Assembly (NCBI GenBank): GCA_963839815.1
Contig: CAWIWF010000008.1
Coordinates: 372,001-436,000, forward strand
DNA: 64,000 bases
Source: JACVRM01 sp963839815
GTDB taxonomy: Bacteria; Actinomycetota; Thermoleophilia; Gaiellales; Gaiellaceae
Direction of reading: 5' to 3'
The notes beneath the pieces were generated by a model. That model had not been told where the DNA came from and searched no databases. It saw nothing but the letters and a program-made list of their open reading frames with translations. This document shows positions 63,888 through 64,000 of this stretch, piece after piece. The first letter of the stretch is position 1. Every line of letters begins with the position of its first letter. Made by a program: the position numbers and the translations under genes.

Positions 63888-64000
63888 CGGACCCCCTCTT
63901 TCTCGGCCGCCGCCAGACGGCGGTCGGTCTCTTCAGCAGTCAGTCCCGCGAGCTCGACGACCTTGACGCGGCCGCCGTGACCCGCCACCAGGCGCACGTC
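63884..64000 (-). CDS. C-terminal end of an unidentified protein (partial)
   Basis: The last 38 codons read DVRLVAGHGGRVKVVELAGL, then TAEETDRRLAAAEKEGVR, and end at a TGA overlapping the DksA-like start. The gene lies upstream in a likely operon with lspA and rluD. ileS is a common neighbour there, but the fragment is too short to name. Confidence 0.5.
   Translation of the reverse strand, partial: DVRLVAGHGGRVKVVELAGLTAEETDRRLAAAEKEGVR

Overview
This is a high-GC window with dense, mostly co-directional gene blocks. Gene content and order point to an actinobacterium, most likely of the Thermoleophilia/Gaiellales type; that placement is inference. Supporting signs are recA-recX-rny, miaB-miaA-dapF, a murT-gatD pair, a garA-ftsR-like pair, an RsiG-like protein, the order rpsB-tsf-pyrH-frr / uppS-cdsA-dxr-rseP-ispG-proS, many GTG/TTG starts and many genes with no room for a leader.

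Layout. 1-4.4 kb: end of a nucleoside/BMP-type ABC transporter operon. 4.6-10.7 kb: RodZ-like protein, cinA, thpR, recA, recX, rny. 11-12.4 kb: FAD oxidoreductase, divergent from an rRNA/tRNA methyltransferase. 12.4-16.2 kb: methyltransferase, miaB, miaA, dapF. 16.2-19.3 kb: lipoprotein, dapD, dapC. 19.3-21.6 kb: hflX, dut, NUDIX. 21.6-23.8 kb: gatD-murT, which amidates lipid II. 24-28.2 kb: GGDEF/HD-GYP protein, a repeat protein and a class II amidotransferase. 28.4-30.4 kb: two convergent RpoD-family sigma genes. 30.5-33.1 kb: a non-coding locus with three near-identical putative small RNA genes, an esterase gene and dispersed repeats. 33-37.5 kb: small membrane genes, apt, ftsR-like, garA-like, a 174-bp tandem repeat and an RsiG-like gene. 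37.5-41.7 kb: sugar nucleotidyltransferase/mutase fusion, pgsA and hutF. 42-45.6 kb: small membrane proteins, M23 and M24 peptidases. 45.8-53.2 kb: tRNA-Pro, a Cro/C1-type HTH gene, proS, ispG, rseP, dxr, cdsA and uppS. 53.3-57.7 kb: an insert with a membrane protein, a TetM-like GTPase with an upstream leader ORF, a hydrolase and repeats. 57.7-64 kb: frr, pyrH, tsf, rpsB, a diguanylate cyclase, rluD, lspA, a DksA-like gene and the end of another gene.

How the genes work together. The window holds much of the envelope and isoprenoid machinery (dxr, ispG, uppS, cdsA, pgsA, murT-gatD, lspA, rseP), lysine/DAP synthesis (dapC, dapD and an atypical dapF), tRNA modification, and a c-di-GMP theme (two GGDEF proteins plus an RsiG-like candidate effector).

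The strongest candidate for something undescribed is the 30.6-32.8 kb locus: three copies of a 138-nt transcript unit. Each has its own -35/-10 pair at 17-nt spacing, a conserved upstream box at a fixed distance, a long closing stem and a UUCG-capped terminator. A second window-wide signal is a -10 hexamer 6-9 nt before the start codon at about 17 genes, which suggests widespread leaderless transcription.

Caution on sequence quality: proS carries a dozen or more single-base indels, and at least six other conserved genes carry one each. The protein sequence is otherwise intact, so assembly errors are more likely than gene decay.
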